DNA of 64,000 nt from 2-02-FULL-66-22 sp964576535 (GCA_964576535.1 CAZNWB010000001.1:1-64000), one strand, 5' to 3'. Positions 16,530 through 25,623 are shown, counted from the stretch's first letter. The notes: generated by a model not told the origin, from the letters alone. Numbers and translations: made by a program.

Positions 16530-17414
16530 TTAGACGCGTTCGATCTTCACCCAGCCCCACAGGCCGTACGGACGGAACCACAGGATGATGACCATGAAGG
16601 CGAAGGGGGCGATCTCCTTGATCCCGCCAGGGGTGAAGCGGCTCAGATAGCCGTCGGACAGGTTCTGCAGGAGGCCGATGGCGAATCCGCCCACGATGGC
16701 ACCAGGCACGGAGTTGAGTCCTCCCAAGACCACGGCCGGGAGCACCAGGAGGCCCAGGTACCCCACCGAGATGTTCAGGCCGTTGATGTTCCCCAAGAGA
16801 GTTCCCCCGACGCCCGCCGCCATGAAGGCGATGGCCCAGGCCAGGGCGTACACTCGATGGGCGCTGACGCCCAGGGAGAGCGCGGCCATCTCGTCGTCTG
16901 CAGTGGCCTGCATGGACAGCCCCCACCGCGTGTACTTGAAGAAGGCCACGAAGACCACCAGCATGACCAGGGCGGCGAGGAAGCTCCACACGTAGACCTC
17001 CCCTACCACGATCCGTCCCCACCGAATCGGCTCGGCCGGGAAGACCGGCGGCGTAAAGACCCGCGTGTCGGTCCCCCAGATGAATGCCACGATCCCACGA
17101 AAGAAGAAGGACAGGCCGACCGTCACCATGATGACCGCCAGGACCGACTCCCCAATCATCCGGCGGAGGAATAGCCGTTCCGTGAGCAGTCCCAGGATGA
17201 AGCCGATGATCAGCGTCCCCACCACAGCGAGGGGGAAGGGGATGCCCCAGGTGTAGAAGCTCAGGCAGACATAGCCGCCGATCAGTGTGAGCTCTCCCAT
17301 GGCGAGGTTTAGGACCCCCGAGCACTTGTATATAAGGGTCCAGCCCAGAGCCACCAGGGCGTAGATACTCCCCACCATGAGGCCCGTGATCAGGAGCTGG
17401 CTGAAGAGGTCCAT
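16530..17414 (-). CDS. livH: Branched-chain-type ABC permease LivH
   Basis: A 294-residue membrane protein with eight or so hydrophobic segments. The LivH signature is at the start: LLITGLMVGSIYALVALGWTLIYKCSGVLNLAMGE. Other matches are LLTERLFLRRM, a GGLNSVPGAIVGG loop and a C-terminal LWFRPYGLWG. It starts 5 bp after the CoA ligase gene ends, so translation is coupled. It forms the channel with LivM for the solute delivered by the binding protein. Confidence 0.9.
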   Translation of the reverse strand: MDLFSQLLITGLMVGSIYALVALGWTLIYKCSGVLNLAMGELTLIGGYVCLSFYTWGIPFPLAVVGTLIIGFILGLLTERLFLRRMIGESVLAVIMVTVGLSFFFRGIVAFIWGTDTRVFTPPVFPAEPIRWGRIVVGEVYVWSFLAALVMLVVFVAFFKYTRWGLSMQATADDEMAALSLGVSAHRVYALAWAIAFMAAGVGGTLLGNINGLNISVGYLGLLVLPAVVLGGLNSVPGAIVGGFAIGLLQNLSDGYLSRFTPGGIKEIAPFAFMVIILWFRPYGLWGWVKIERV

Positions 17415-17418
17415 GGCC

Positions 17419-19362
17419 TTAGCTTCCTGCCGCGTCGGGGACCTCGAGGACGGAAAGTTCCGCCTTCACCTCCGCCACCCGACCATCCTCGTAGGTGACG
17501 GTCGTCCCCACGCCGACTCGTTCGGCCCCACTGTAGATCGACTCCACCAAGTCGTGATAGCGGTCCTCCAGGAAGGCCCGCCGGAGTTTCCGCGTCCGCG
17601 TCAGTTCCTCGTCGTCGGCGTCGAACTCCTTGGACAGGTTGAGGAACCGCCGGACCCGCGCCGCGGCCGGCAACTGGGCGTTGGCCTTCCGGATCTCCCC
17701 CTGGATGAGCTTGTAGATCCGGGGATCCTGGGACAGCTCCTGGTAGCTGGTGTAGGCGATGTGATTGTCCTCGGCCCACTTGCCCACCACGCTGTAGTCT
17801 ATGCAGATGACGGCCGCGCCGAAAGGCCGCTGGTGGCCCAGGACCCAGGCATCCTTGATGTATGGGCTGAACTTCAACCGGCTCTCCAGGAACATGGGCG
17901 AGAAGCGGCTCCCGTCGCTGAGGATGAAGACGTCCTTGGTCCGGTCAAAGAAGACCAGGTGGCCGTCCGGGTCGATGAAGCCGGTGTCCCCGGAGTATAG
18001 CCACCCGTCCCGTAGGGTCTTGGCCGTCGCCTCGGGGTCCTTGTAGAAACCCTTGAAGACCGAGGGGCTGCGCGAGATGATTTCGCCCTCGGGGGTAATC
18101 CGGACGTCCGTTTCGGGGATCGGCTTGCCGACCGTGTCGCACTTGATGTCGTCGCTCCGGTGGACCACCGAGATGCCGGCAATCTCGGTCTGGCCGTAGA
18201 TCTGCTTCAGGTTCACACCGATGGCGTGGAAGAAGCGGAAAAAGTCGGGTCCCAGGGCGGAGCCGCCGCTGTAGGCGTTCCGGATGCGGGAGAGTCCCAG
18301 GTGGTCCCGGAGCTTCCTGTGGACCGCCTGATCCGCCAGATACCCCAGGACCCGCCAGGGCCAGGGGGCGGCACGCTTGGCCAGCTTGAAATCCGCCAGC
18401 CGGTAGCCGATGTCGAAAGCCCACTCGTACATCGCGCGTTTCGCGCGACTGGCGTCCAGGTACTTCACCTGGATGGTCCGCACCATCTGCTCGTAGAACC
18501 GGGCTGAGGAAAAAACTGCGTGGGGGGATATCTCCCGGAGGTTGGCAACGACCGTTTCCGGTTCCTCGGGAAAGTTGAGGGTGAATCCGGCCATGAGCCC
18601 GCAGGAGAGGGACATCATCTGCTCGCCGATCCAGGCCATGGGCAGGAAGGAGACGAAGTCGTCCGCCTCCAGGCAGGGATCCACCCGCATGAGGTTCTGC
18701 CCCATCTTCAGCATGTTGGTGTGGGTGAGCAGCGCTCCCTTCGGCTTGGCCGTGGTCCCGGAGGTGTAGAAGAGCAGGCAGATGTCCTCGCCGTGTCCCT
18801 GCTCAATTAGGGCCTCGAACCGGCCCGCCTGGCGTTCCGCGAGGTCGCGGCCCAGGCGCTGGACCTCGCTGAATCGGATGAGGGCCGGATCCTGGTAACC
18901 GCGCATCCCCTTGGGATCGTCCCAGATGATCCGTTCCAGCCTGGGGCAGCGGGCCTTGATGGCCAGCGCCTTGTCCACCTCTTCCTGGCCCTCGGCCACC
19001 AGGAAGCGGGCGTCCGAATGATCCACGATGTACTGGACTTCATCTATCAGGGCGTCCTGGAACAGCCAGACAGCCACCCCGCCCGCGCACAGGGCCGCCA
19101 TCTCCGCGAACAACCCCTCGGGGCGATTGTCCCCGATCATGGCCACCTTGTCCCCGCGCCGAAGGCCGAGGGCGGTGAGTCCCAGGGCGAAGGATCGGAC
19201 GTTGTCCAGGTAGCCGGCCCAGGTGATCGGGCGCCAGATGCCGAATTCCTTCTCTCGCATCGCCACCCGCTGGTCCTGCTCTCCCGCCTTCCGGGCAAAG
19301 AGTTTGGGGATGGTGAGATCAGGCGTGATCCCGATCTCTACCCCGCTAGCGACGCGAGACAT
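17419..19362 (-). CDS. Long-chain acyl-CoA synthetase embedded in Liv operon
   Basis: A 647-residue AMP-forming acyl-CoA ligase. The phosphate-binding loop is LLFYTSGTTAKPKGALLTH, the hinge motif LYSGDTGFIDPDGHLVFFDR, and the adenylate motif IYGQTEIAG. The length and the FILSDGSRFSP segment match the bacterial FadD15/long-chain branch, not the shorter acetyl-CoA synthetase type. Its first 17 bases overlap the end of livG and it ends 5 bases before livH, so it is made together with the transporter. Co-translation with a permease suggests vectorial trapping of an imported acid as its CoA thioester. The chain length or aromatic nature of the substrate is not evident. Confidence 0.9.
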   Translation of the reverse strand: MSRVASGVEIGITPDLTIPKLFARKAGEQDQRVAMREKEFGIWRPITWAGYLDNVRSFALGLTALGLRRGDKVAMIGDNRPEGLFAEMAALCAGGVAVWLFQDALIDEVQYIVDHSDARFLVAEGQEEVDKALAIKARCPRLERIIWDDPKGMRGYQDPALIRFSEVQRLGRDLAERQAGRFEALIEQGHGEDICLLFYTSGTTAKPKGALLTHTNMLKMGQNLMRVDPCLEADDFVSFLPMAWIGEQMMSLSCGLMAGFTLNFPEEPETVVANLREISPHAVFSSARFYEQMVRTIQVKYLDASRAKRAMYEWAFDIGYRLADFKLAKRAAPWPWRVLGYLADQAVHRKLRDHLGLSRIRNAYSGGSALGPDFFRFFHAIGVNLKQIYGQTEIAGISVVHRSDDIKCDTVGKPIPETDVRITPEGEIISRSPSVFKGFYKDPEATAKTLRDGWLYSGDTGFIDPDGHLVFFDRTKDVFILSDGSRFSPMFLESRLKFSPYIKDAWVLGHQRPFGAAVICIDYSVVGKWAEDNHIAYTSYQELSQDPRIYKLIQGEIRKANAQLPAAARVRRFLNLSKEFDADDEELTRTRKLRRAFLEDRYHDLVESIYSGAERVGVGTTVTYEDGRVAEVKAELSVLEVPDAAGS

Positions 19363-20161
19363 ACAAATCCTCCACCTCTCCCAGGTATGCGCGAGTCACC
19401 TCGGGGTTGGTCTGCACCTCGGCCGGGGGTCCCTCCGCGATCTTCTCCCCGAAGTTCAGCACCGCCACCCGGTGCGAGATGTCCATGACGACCCCCATGT
19501 CATGCTCGACCAGGACACAGGTCACCCGCCAGCGCTCTTCCTCGTTGAGGTCCAGGATGAAACGCGCCATGTCCTCCACCTCCTCCAGGTTCAAGCCGGC
19601 CATGGGCTCGTCCAGGAGGAGGATCCGGGGCTGCAGGGCCAGGGCCCGCGCCAGCTCCACCCGCTTCTGCAGGCCGTAGGGAAGCATGCCGACAATCTTG
19701 TCACGGACGTGGGCGATCTCCAGGAGGTCAATGATCTCCCGCTCGATGAACTCTCGGTGGACCCGTTCCTCTCGCGCGGCCTTCCCGGCGTAAATCGCGC
19801 CGGAAAGTATTCCGGCGCGCATGTGCAGATGGCGCCCCAGGCGAATGTTGTCCAGGACGGTCATCCCCGAGAAGAGTTCGATCTTCTGGAAAGTCCGGGC
19901 GATCCCCAGCTCCGCGCGCTTGTGCGGCGCAAGGTGGGCAATGTCCTGGCCCTCGAAGAGGATTCGCCCCCCGTCTGGGCGGTAGAGGCCATTGATGCAA
20001 TTCAAGAGGACCGTCTTTCCGGCCCCGTTCGGCCCGATGAGGGAAAAGATCTCCCCCCGGCGGACATCCAGGCTGACCCCGACCAGGGCCTGGACCCCAC
20101 CGAACGAAATGCGCAGGTCGTCCACCTTGAGATGGATCTCGTCGCGCGCCGGCTGGGTCAT
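19346..20161 (-). CDS. livG: Branched-chain-type ABC transporter ATPase LivG
   Basis: A 271-residue ATPase with Walker A LIGPNGAGKTVLLNCINGLYRP, the LivG-specific insertion after it (ELGIARTFQKIELFSGMTVLDNIRLGRHLHM), a signature loop degenerate to LPYGLQKRVELARAL, Walker B ILLLDEPMAGLN and the switch VLVEHDMGVVMDISHR. The LPYGLQKR loop replaces the canonical LSGGQ, as in many LivG proteins. The gene heads the transporter run, and its end overlaps the downstream CoA ligase start. Confidence 0.9.
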   Translation of the reverse strand: MTQPARDEIHLKVDDLRISFGGVQALVGVSLDVRRGEIFSLIGPNGAGKTVLLNCINGLYRPDGGRILFEGQDIAHLAPHKRAELGIARTFQKIELFSGMTVLDNIRLGRHLHMRAGILSGAIYAGKAAREERVHREFIEREIIDLLEIAHVRDKIVGMLPYGLQKRVELARALALQPRILLLDEPMAGLNLEEVEDMARFILDLNEEERWRVTCVLVEHDMGVVMDISHRVAVLNFGEKIAEGPPAEVQTNPEVTRAYLGEVEDLYVSRR

Positions 20162-20169
20162 CCCCCTCC

Positions 20170-20222
20170 TCGGGACCCCCTCACTTCCCCCTCATCCCCT
20201 TGGGGAGAGGAAAGGTGAGGGG
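20170..20222. repeat. CCCTCAC...GTGAGGG hairpin
   Basis: CCCCCTCACTTCCCCCTCA pairs with GGAGAGGAAAGGTGAGGGGG around a short loop. It belongs to a widespread intergenic hairpin type in GC-rich bacteria. It lies just before livG. Confidence 0.6.
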
Positions 20223-20224
20223 GA

Positions 20225-20308
20225 TTTCGGAATGCGCAATTCGGAATGCGGAATGACCAGCACATTCCGCACTCGGGTACCCTATGGGTGTTCGCCATTC
20301 CGCATTAT
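20225..20308. repeat. GGAATGC repeat with GGGTACCC insert
   Basis: CGGAATGCGCAATTCGGAATG arms carry a CGGGTACCCTATGGGTG core between ATTCCGCA halves. The same composite recurs at 42327, 52111 and 52275. Confidence 0.7.
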
Positions 20309-21102
20309 CTTTCCACCCGGATCTTCTCGCCGCGGATGACGATCCCGGACGGATCGATCTCACCCCGAAGGACCCGAAGCTCCTCGTCTGTCGGAGGGGC
20401 CAGCGCCTCGAGCCGCTCCGCCAGCAACGGCTTGAACTCCATGCCCTGGAGGACTTCCGATGCGCTCAAGCCCCTCAGAACCCCCAGGAGCGTCAACCGT
20501 TTCGTCTCGTCGTCAAAGCCGAAGAGCGCCCGGGAGGTGACGACGCGCCAGGGGCCCGTCCCCCGGGGGAGGCCCGCCTTCTCGCGCCCGCCCGGCCCGC
20601 TGAGGTACCCGGGGGACGTCACGAAGTCCAGCCGCTCCACGAAGCGGCGCGGCTCGTGCTTCATCACCAGGATCGTCCGCCAGCAAAGCGAGGCCACCTC
20701 GTTCCCCCCACCGCTCCCCGGGAACCGGCGGCCCGGCCGCTCGTAGGTCCCACCCAGCAACGTGGAGTTGACGTTGCCATGGGCGTCGATCTGGGCCGCC
20801 CCGATCATGCCGTAATCCACGTAGCCGGCGGCGGCATAGGCGAAGGCCCAGTTCATGTTGCTCCACTGCAGCGACCGATAGACATTCGTGGGGCCCCCCA
20901 TGGTGCCGCGGACGAAGGGGGTCTGGCTCTGGGGTCCCACCGCCCCGAACTCGAAGACCTGGACAAGCTGGGGCGTGTACAGCCGCTCGGCCAGCATGGC
21001 CACGAGCTGTGGCATCCCCCACCCCACGAAGACCGTCTTCCGGTCCTCCAGCAGGCGGGCCGCCGTGCAGATCATGAACTCCGTATCGGTGAACTCAACC
21101 AT
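20305..21102 (-). CDS. CoA-transferase family, subunit B (GctB/IpdB type)
   Basis: A 265-residue protein taken from the ATG at 21102; a TTG three codons upstream opens the frame. Its pattern (VFVGWGMPQLVAMLAERLYTPQLVQVFEFGAVGPQ, then YGMIGAAQIDAHGNVNST, then RVVTSRALFGF) matches subunit B of class I CoA-transferases and the IpdB relatives that hydrolyse ring-opened CoA thioesters. The Glu in VFEFG is near where glutaconate CoA-transferase has its catalytic Glu, but an alignment is needed. Subunit A is encoded immediately upstream. With CoA ligases and acyl-CoA oxidation genes nearby, it either activates an acid with a donor CoA or opens a CoA-bound ring. Confidence 0.8.
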   Translation of the reverse strand: MVEFTDTEFMICTAARLLEDRKTVFVGWGMPQLVAMLAERLYTPQLVQVFEFGAVGPQSQTPFVRGTMGGPTNVYRSLQWSNMNWAFAYAAAGYVDYGMIGAAQIDAHGNVNSTLLGGTYERPGRRFPGSGGGNEVASLCWRTILVMKHEPRRFVERLDFVTSPGYLSGPGGREKAGLPRGTGPWRVVTSRALFGFDDETKRLTLLGVLRGLSASEVLQGMEFKPLLAERLEALAPPTDEELRVLRGEIDPSGIVIRGEKIRVER

Positions 21103-21109
21103 CTTTTCC

Positions 21110-21188
21110 AATGCGGAATGGGGAGTGCGGAATGCGGAATACCAAGGGAGTTTTCATTCCGCATTCCGAAATCCGCATTCCGAAATCC
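21110..21188. repeat. GGAATGC-type quasi-palindrome
   Basis: AATGCGGAATGGGGAGTGCGG arms face CATTCCGCATTCCGAAATCC arms. No GGGTACCC insert is present here. It fills most of the gap between the CoA-transferase subunit genes. Confidence 0.7.
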
Positions 21189-21240
21189 ACCTCACCCTAC
21201 CCTCTCCCACAACGAGGGAGAGGGGGGTGGGTGAGGGGTT
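21187..21240. repeat. CCTCACCCTACCCTCTCCC hairpin
   Basis: CCTCACCCTACCCTCTCCC pairs with GGGAGAGGGGGGTGGGTGAGG over a 7-base loop. It abuts the stop codon of the CoA-transferase A gene and could also end transcription partially. Confidence 0.65.
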
Positions 21241-22208
21241 CAGTGATATCCTTCGCGGATGGTGGCACGTCGCGCCAACTCTTGAAGCTTCTGCCGGCCG
21301 ACCTTCCGATCCAGGAAGTCGGCGTGATCCTGCACCCCGTAGATGTATTCGGTGAGATAGGCCTGCATCTGCTCCTCGGTCTGGATGGCGTTCACTTTGT
21401 CGATGTGCTCCAGGTCCAGCTCATACCGCGCCTGGACCCCGCCGGGGTACGCGCCGAAGGGCAGATGCACGACGGCATCCACCAGGAAGTACGGGATCGT
21501 GGTCGCGAGGGGATCCTTCCGGAACTCCAACGGGTCCACGATCTCCTCGGTGGAGACGATCACTTTCCTGGCGGCCATGGCGGCTTCCAGCGCGAAGAGA
21601 TTCGTCCCGAAGATGCGCGCGTTCCCGAACACGTCCGCCTGGTGGACATGGACCAGGAACGCGTCCGGATTCAGGGCCGGCACCAGGCAGATGGGGTCTC
21701 CCGTAAAGGGATCGTGCACCACCCTGGCCCCGGAATAGCGCAGGGTGTCGGTCCCCAGCAGATTTCGCATGGGCATGAAGGGGATGCCGCGCGCACCCGC
21801 CAGCATGCGGGACGCCAGTGATCCGTTCGTCCATTCAAAGACCCGCACGCGACCTTCGCTCACGGCCCGGCCGATGTAGTTGCCGTAGCCCAGGAACCCG
21901 ACGTCGATCCGCGAGGCGCAGCCGCTTCCCACCAGGAGCGCGCTCTCGTGCAGCGTGAACTCCGCGCAGACCCAGAGGTCTTTCCGGCGCTGGCGGATGA
22001 TCTCTCGGACCAGGGCCTGGGGACCGCGGGTGAGCGAGGAGAAGTCGTAGGCCAGGTAGTCCCCGTCGGCAACGTAGCGGGTGATGGCCTCGCGCTCGGT
22101 CAGGCGCTTCTCGACCATCTCGCGCCGCTTGTGCTGGCGCACCCAGTCCCGGAAATCATCCGGATGCGCGAACCGGATCTCCGCCGTCCCCTGCAGGATC
22201 GTCTCCAT
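21240..22208 (-). CDS. CoA-transferase family, subunit A (GctA/IpdA type)
   Basis: A 322-residue class I CoA-transferase subunit A. The GDYLAYDFSSLTRGPQALVREIIRQRRKDLWVC segment corresponds to the glycine-rich first strand and helix of the family, and CLVPALNPDAFLVHVHQADVFGNARI to the conserved central segment. It is longer than SCO-type subunit A and matches the glutaconate/IpdA branch. It is encoded just upstream of subunit B and 153 bp downstream of meaB. Together with B it would form a heterotetramer acting on an acyl-CoA made by the operon's ligases. The substrate is not assigned. Confidence 0.8.
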   Translation of the reverse strand: METILQGTAEIRFAHPDDFRDWVRQHKRREMVEKRLTEREAITRYVADGDYLAYDFSSLTRGPQALVREIIRQRRKDLWVCAEFTLHESALLVGSGCASRIDVGFLGYGNYIGRAVSEGRVRVFEWTNGSLASRMLAGARGIPFMPMRNLLGTDTLRYSGARVVHDPFTGDPICLVPALNPDAFLVHVHQADVFGNARIFGTNLFALEAAMAARKVIVSTEEIVDPLEFRKDPLATTIPYFLVDAVVHLPFGAYPGGVQARYELDLEHIDKVNAIQTEEQMQAYLTEYIYGVQDHADFLDRKVGRQKLQELARRATIREGYH

Positions 22209-22361
22209 GGATTATGTCAGGCCCGGCCTGAGGATCAGCCCCCCTGGCACCCTGCCGGATTGTCCCCTCCCCACATCGGACCCGTATGCATTCGTACTGC
22301 CCGCCATGGTGAACGTCCATAGCCAGTGGCAACGACCGATGTCCCGTGACGGGTCTCGAGC

Positions 22362-23300
22362 TTACAAGCCCGCCTTCCTGAGGACCTCTTCGACGGCCGA
22401 GTAGGGGTCGGTTTCACGGGCCGCGATCCGCTCGATCAGCCGGTCCAGCGTGCCATTGCCGATGACCTTCTCCACGACCCGTCCCGTCACCTGCTCCTGG
22501 AGCAGCTCCCAGAACACCCACCGGCTCCGCTCCTTCCCCTTTTGCCGGCGCCCTTCCGCCGTTTGCATGAAGGCCTGGTGCTCCAGGATGGTCTGGGTGA
22601 GCTCGGCGATGCCCTCTCCCTTCACCGCCACGGTCTTCAGCACCCTGGGCTGCCATCCCTCCGTCGCCTTGCCTAGGTGCAGCATCATCTCGATCTCGGT
22701 GACCGTCTTGTCGGCACCGTCGCGGTCGGCCTTGTTCACCACGAAGAGATCCCCGATCTCCATGATGCCGGCCTTGATGGCCTGGATCTCATCCCCCATC
22801 CCCGGGACGGCCACCACGACGCTCGTATGGGCGGCCTTGACCACTTCCACCTCGTCCTGACCGACGCCCACGGTCTCGATGATCACGTAGTCTTTCCCGG
22901 CGGCGTCCAGAATGTCCACCACATCGTTCGTGGCGCGGGCCAGGCCCCCGAGATGCCCCCGCGTCGCCATGCTGCGGATGAAGACGCCCGGATCCAGGCT
23001 GTGGCGCTGCATCCGGATCCGGTCGGCCAGGATGGCGCCGCCGGTGAATGGGCTGGTGGGGTCCACCGCGACGATGCCAACAGACTTGTCGAGGCGGCGC
23101 AGCTCTTCCGTGATCCCGTCCACCAGGGTGCTCTTGCCGGAGCCTGGCGGACCGGTCACGCCGACGACATAGGCTTTGCCCGTGTGGGGATACAGGGCCT
23201 TCAAGGCGGGGATGGCCCCTTGGGTGGCGTTCTCGATCATGCTCATCAAGCGAGCGGCCGCCCGAATGTCGCCCTGCAGGGTTTTCTGGACGAGGTCCAT
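22362..23300 (-). CDS. meaB: MeaB/ArgK-type G-protein chaperone of B12 mutase
   Basis: A 312-residue GTPase. Walker A is GVTGPPGSGKSTLVDG, followed by the MeaB-specific VAVDPTSPFTGGAILADRIRMQRHSLDPGVFIRSMATRGHLGG, then VIIETVGVGQDEVEV (switch), and the base-recognition VVNKADRDGAD. MeaB protects and loads adenosylcobalamin into acyl-CoA mutases. The mutase subunits are encoded at 28.9-31.1 kb in the same direction, separated by the transposon and the plus-strand M24 gene, so this gene was probably once nearer. The ATG at 23300 has no strong ribosome-binding site. It is the first gene of its transcription unit. Confidence 0.95.
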   Translation of the reverse strand: MDLVQKTLQGDIRAAARLMSMIENATQGAIPALKALYPHTGKAYVVGVTGPPGSGKSTLVDGITEELRRLDKSVGIVAVDPTSPFTGGAILADRIRMQRHSLDPGVFIRSMATRGHLGGLARATNDVVDILDAAGKDYVIIETVGVGQDEVEVVKAAHTSVVVAVPGMGDEIQAIKAGIMEIGDLFVVNKADRDGADKTVTEIEMMLHLGKATEGWQPRVLKTVAVKGEGIAELTQTILEHQAFMQTAEGRRQKGKERSRWVFWELLQEQVTGRVVEKVIGNGTLDRLIERIAARETDPYSAVEEVLRKAGL

Positions 23301-23510
23301 CCCGTGTGATTTCTCGGTGTAAACCGGCGTTTGTGAACGGGAAAGCTATCACAGCAAAAACCGCCATGTCCATAAAAAAACTCGACAAAATCCGAGTCCC
23401 AACGGGCCGTTGGCAGCGGAAGAGCGACTCGGTCTTGACCCGGCGGCAGTGAGGGATTATACAGAACAGACATGCCTGGGTAATTCGAGAGAGAAAAGGA
23501 GCGATTGCCT

Positions 23511-24638
23511 ATGGTGCCGTTTGACGCCAAGAAGCTGGCAGGTCTCATGGAAGACGCGGGGGTTTCCCTGGTCCTCGCCAGCACCCGCCACAATGTCCGC
23601 TATCTTACCGGCGGCTACTACTTCCACTTCCACGAGCGCTTCACCCGTATCGGGAGAAGCCAATACCTTCCACTGGTCGGCCTGCCCCACCGGCGCCTCG
23701 AAGAGGCCTTCTATACCGGCCGCCCCGACGAGGCAGGTCAGATCGAGGCCGAGGGTCTCTGGATCGTCAACCGCCCCACTGCCACGCGCGGCACCGTTGG
23801 CGCAGCCGAGGCGGCGGCTGCCGCGACGCAGAAGCTTGGCCTGGCCAACGCCACCATCGGCGTGGAACTCCCCTTCCTGCCGGCGGACGCCTTTCTCGTC
23901 CTCCAGCGGTTGCTGCCGCACGCGCAATTTGTGGATGCCACCACGGTCCTAGACGAGTTGCGCGCCGTGAAGAGCGCTGCCGAACTGGCTCACCTGCGGA
24001 CGGTGTACGACCGGACGGCCCAGGCTATCCAGGCGACCTTTGCTTCGGGCACGCCAGGCATCACGACCGCGGCCGTCGCTGAGCGCGTCCGCCGGGAGAT
24101 GGCGGACCGGGGCTTGGAGTTCCTCTGGGCCTTCACCTGCGCCGGGCCGGGCACCCTGCGGGCGCCCTCCCAGGTCCGGTGGGAGCGGGGACGCGTCCTG
24201 CACATTGATGCCGGGGGCGAGGACCGGGACTACCTGGCCGACGTCTGCCGGATGGGGTGCCTGGGGGAACCCTCTCCCCTTGCCAGGGAGCTACACGCCG
24301 CCTGCCTCGAGGTCCAAGGGCGTGTCCGAAAGATCGTCCGGGCGGGCTTGCCGTGCAAGGAGGTGCTGGCAGAGGGCGAGCGCGCCGTCCGCGAGAACCG
24401 GTTCGCCCTGTACGCTCGCTTCATTGCCCATGGGATCGGCATGGTCTCCCACGAGCAGCCGGAGATCACGCCGACCAACTCCCGCGCGCTGGCGGCCGGA
24501 ATGGTCCTCTCCATCGAGACCGAGTGCATTTATCCCCAGGTCGGCCACGTGAAGATCGAGGACGCGGTGGCGGTGACGGAGAGAGGGTGCGAGGGACTCG
24601 GGGACATCGGTCGCGAGTGGCAGATCGTCCCGGCGTGA
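23511..24638 (+). CDS. M24-family peptidase (Xaa-Pro aminopeptidase/creatinase type)
   Basis: A 375-residue protein from the ATG at 23511 with AAGGAG nine bases upstream; a TTG two codons earlier is an alternative. The N-terminal creatinase-like domain (DAKKLAGLMEDAGVSLVLASTRHNVRYLTGGY) and the C-terminal pita-bread domain (AELAHLRTVYDRTAQAIQ, VLHIDAGGEDRDYLADVCRMG, FIAHGIGMVSHEQPEI, IETECIYPQVGHVKIEDAVAV) are complete. Metal ligands expected as Asp, Asp, His, Glu, Glu are seen in HIDAGG, YLADV, HGIGM, IETE and KIED. It is a cytosolic dipeptide/iminopeptide hydrolase or a creatinase-like amidohydrolase. It is one of the few plus-strand genes and is convergent with the transposase. Confidence 0.85.
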   Translation: MVPFDAKKLAGLMEDAGVSLVLASTRHNVRYLTGGYYFHFHERFTRIGRSQYLPLVGLPHRRLEEAFYTGRPDEAGQIEAEGLWIVNRPTATRGTVGAAEAAAAATQKLGLANATIGVELPFLPADAFLVLQRLLPHAQFVDATTVLDELRAVKSAAELAHLRTVYDRTAQAIQATFASGTPGITTAAVAERVRREMADRGLEFLWAFTCAGPGTLRAPSQVRWERGRVLHIDAGGEDRDYLADVCRMGCLGEPSPLARELHAACLEVQGRVRKIVRAGLPCKEVLAEGERAVRENRFALYARFIAHGIGMVSHEQPEITPTNSRALAAGMVLSIETECIYPQVGHVKIEDAVAVTERGCEGLGDIGREWQIVPA

Positions 24639-24655
24639 CCGGTTTTCCCGCATTT

Positions 24656-24680
24656 GGGGTCAGGCCTTTATAACTTTATT
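24656..24680 (+). repeat. Left terminal inverted repeat of RAYT element
   Basis: It begins GGGGTCAGGCC and ends AACTTTATT, and is the exact reverse complement of 25662-25686. It contains the TAA stop of the transposase on the minus strand (24676-24678). Confidence 0.85.
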
Positions 24681-25623
24681 TTCCACGCAAGCGCTCCTCC
24701 ACCCGACCGACCAGCCGGGCGAGAGTTGGATTCGAGTCGAGGCGTTGCCGCAGTCGCTGGACTTGGAGGCTGAGAGTCACGGCCGCGCGACGTAACGCCC
24801 GGGCAGTCTCCGAATATTGGATGCCAGCAAGGTCGTAACCCACGTAGGCGGCAATCGCCCGCGCCGTGGCCAAGTTGCGAACCCGGCTAGGTGTCCGGAT
24901 GTCGAGCGGCCGCACCCCAGTCACTTCACACGTAGCACGGACACATTCCTCAACCGTCAGGCGGAGCCGCCGATGCTCAGGGCGGATCCTCCCTTTTCGC
25001 TCTGCTGTCTCAATGAACGCTTCACTGCCGAGATACCGCTGCTCGACTAGCTCGTACAAGTCCTCCCGATGGCCTTCGCCCATGCCATCCGCAATGAACC
25101 GGCGGTAGGCCGTGCGCCGACGAGGACCTCCTCGGCCGAAATGGCCCAGAATCTGTTCCACGGAGACCCAGCTGGAAGGTGCCGACTCCAGGTAGGCCTT
25201 GTGACTGCTCCATCCCCATCGTTCCGGCGCCTGGACCAACCCGGCGCGAACCGGATTCAGATGGAGGTACCGCACAAGGGTGAGAAGATAGGCGTCTCGA
25301 TCACACAGGATCGCCTTGTAGCGGCCCTGAAAGCAGTGGCCCGTAAGTCGATATTTCTTGTTGAAGTAGGCCGTGTAGCTTTGCTGGATTCCCTGCATGA
25401 TCTTCGCCAATGGGACGCTGTCCGTTTCTACCAGTAGGTGGATGTGATTCGGCATCAGAACATAGGCGTACACGTGAAAACCATAGCGCTGGTGATATCG
25501 CTGTAGGAGGTTTTCGTACCTGGCGTAGTCGCTGGCATCGCGGAAGGATCGCTGCTTCTGGTTTCCGCGACCCATAACATGGAACAGGGCGCCTGGGAAA
25601 TCTATGCGAGTCGGGCGTGCCAT
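24676..25623 (-). CDS. REP-associated tyrosine transposase (RAYT) with DnaA-like C-terminus
   Basis: A 315-residue Y1 transposase. I start it at the ATG 25623 because the family begins MARPTRIDFPGALFHVMGRGN; an ATG nine codons upstream also exists. The HUH motif is NHIHLLVE and the catalytic Tyr is in QQSYTAYFNKKY, followed by the family hallmark GHCFQGRYKAILCDRDAYLLTLVRYLHLNPVRAGLV. The C-terminal part (VRNLATARAIAAYVGYDLAG, then ARALRRAAVTLSLQVQRLR) resembles the DNA-binding domain IV of DnaA, a fusion known in some RAYTs. RAYTs usually mobilise REP hairpins; this copy instead has long terminal inverted repeats. The frame is intact, so it may be active. Confidence 0.9.
   Translation of the reverse strand: MARPTRIDFPGALFHVMGRGNQKQRSFRDASDYARYENLLQRYHQRYGFHVYAYVLMPNHIHLLVETDSVPLAKIMQGIQQSYTAYFNKKYRLTGHCFQGRYKAILCDRDAYLLTLVRYLHLNPVRAGLVQAPERWGWSSHKAYLESAPSSWVSVEQILGHFGRGGPRRRTAYRRFIADGMGEGHREDLYELVEQRYLGSEAFIETAERKGRIRPEHRRLRLTVEECVRATCEVTGVRPLDIRTPSRVRNLATARAIAAYVGYDLAGIQYSETARALRRAAVTLSLQVQRLRQRLDSNPTLARLVGRVEERLRGK

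Noticed and set aside
23373..23399. Terminator in the meaB leader
   Set aside because: The stem ACTCG/CGAGT is only five bases; the T-run is good but the hairpin is too weak to call.
24676..25623. IS200/IS605 element
   Set aside because: The start motif, the QGRYKA block and the length fit RAYT better, and no TnpB gene is present.
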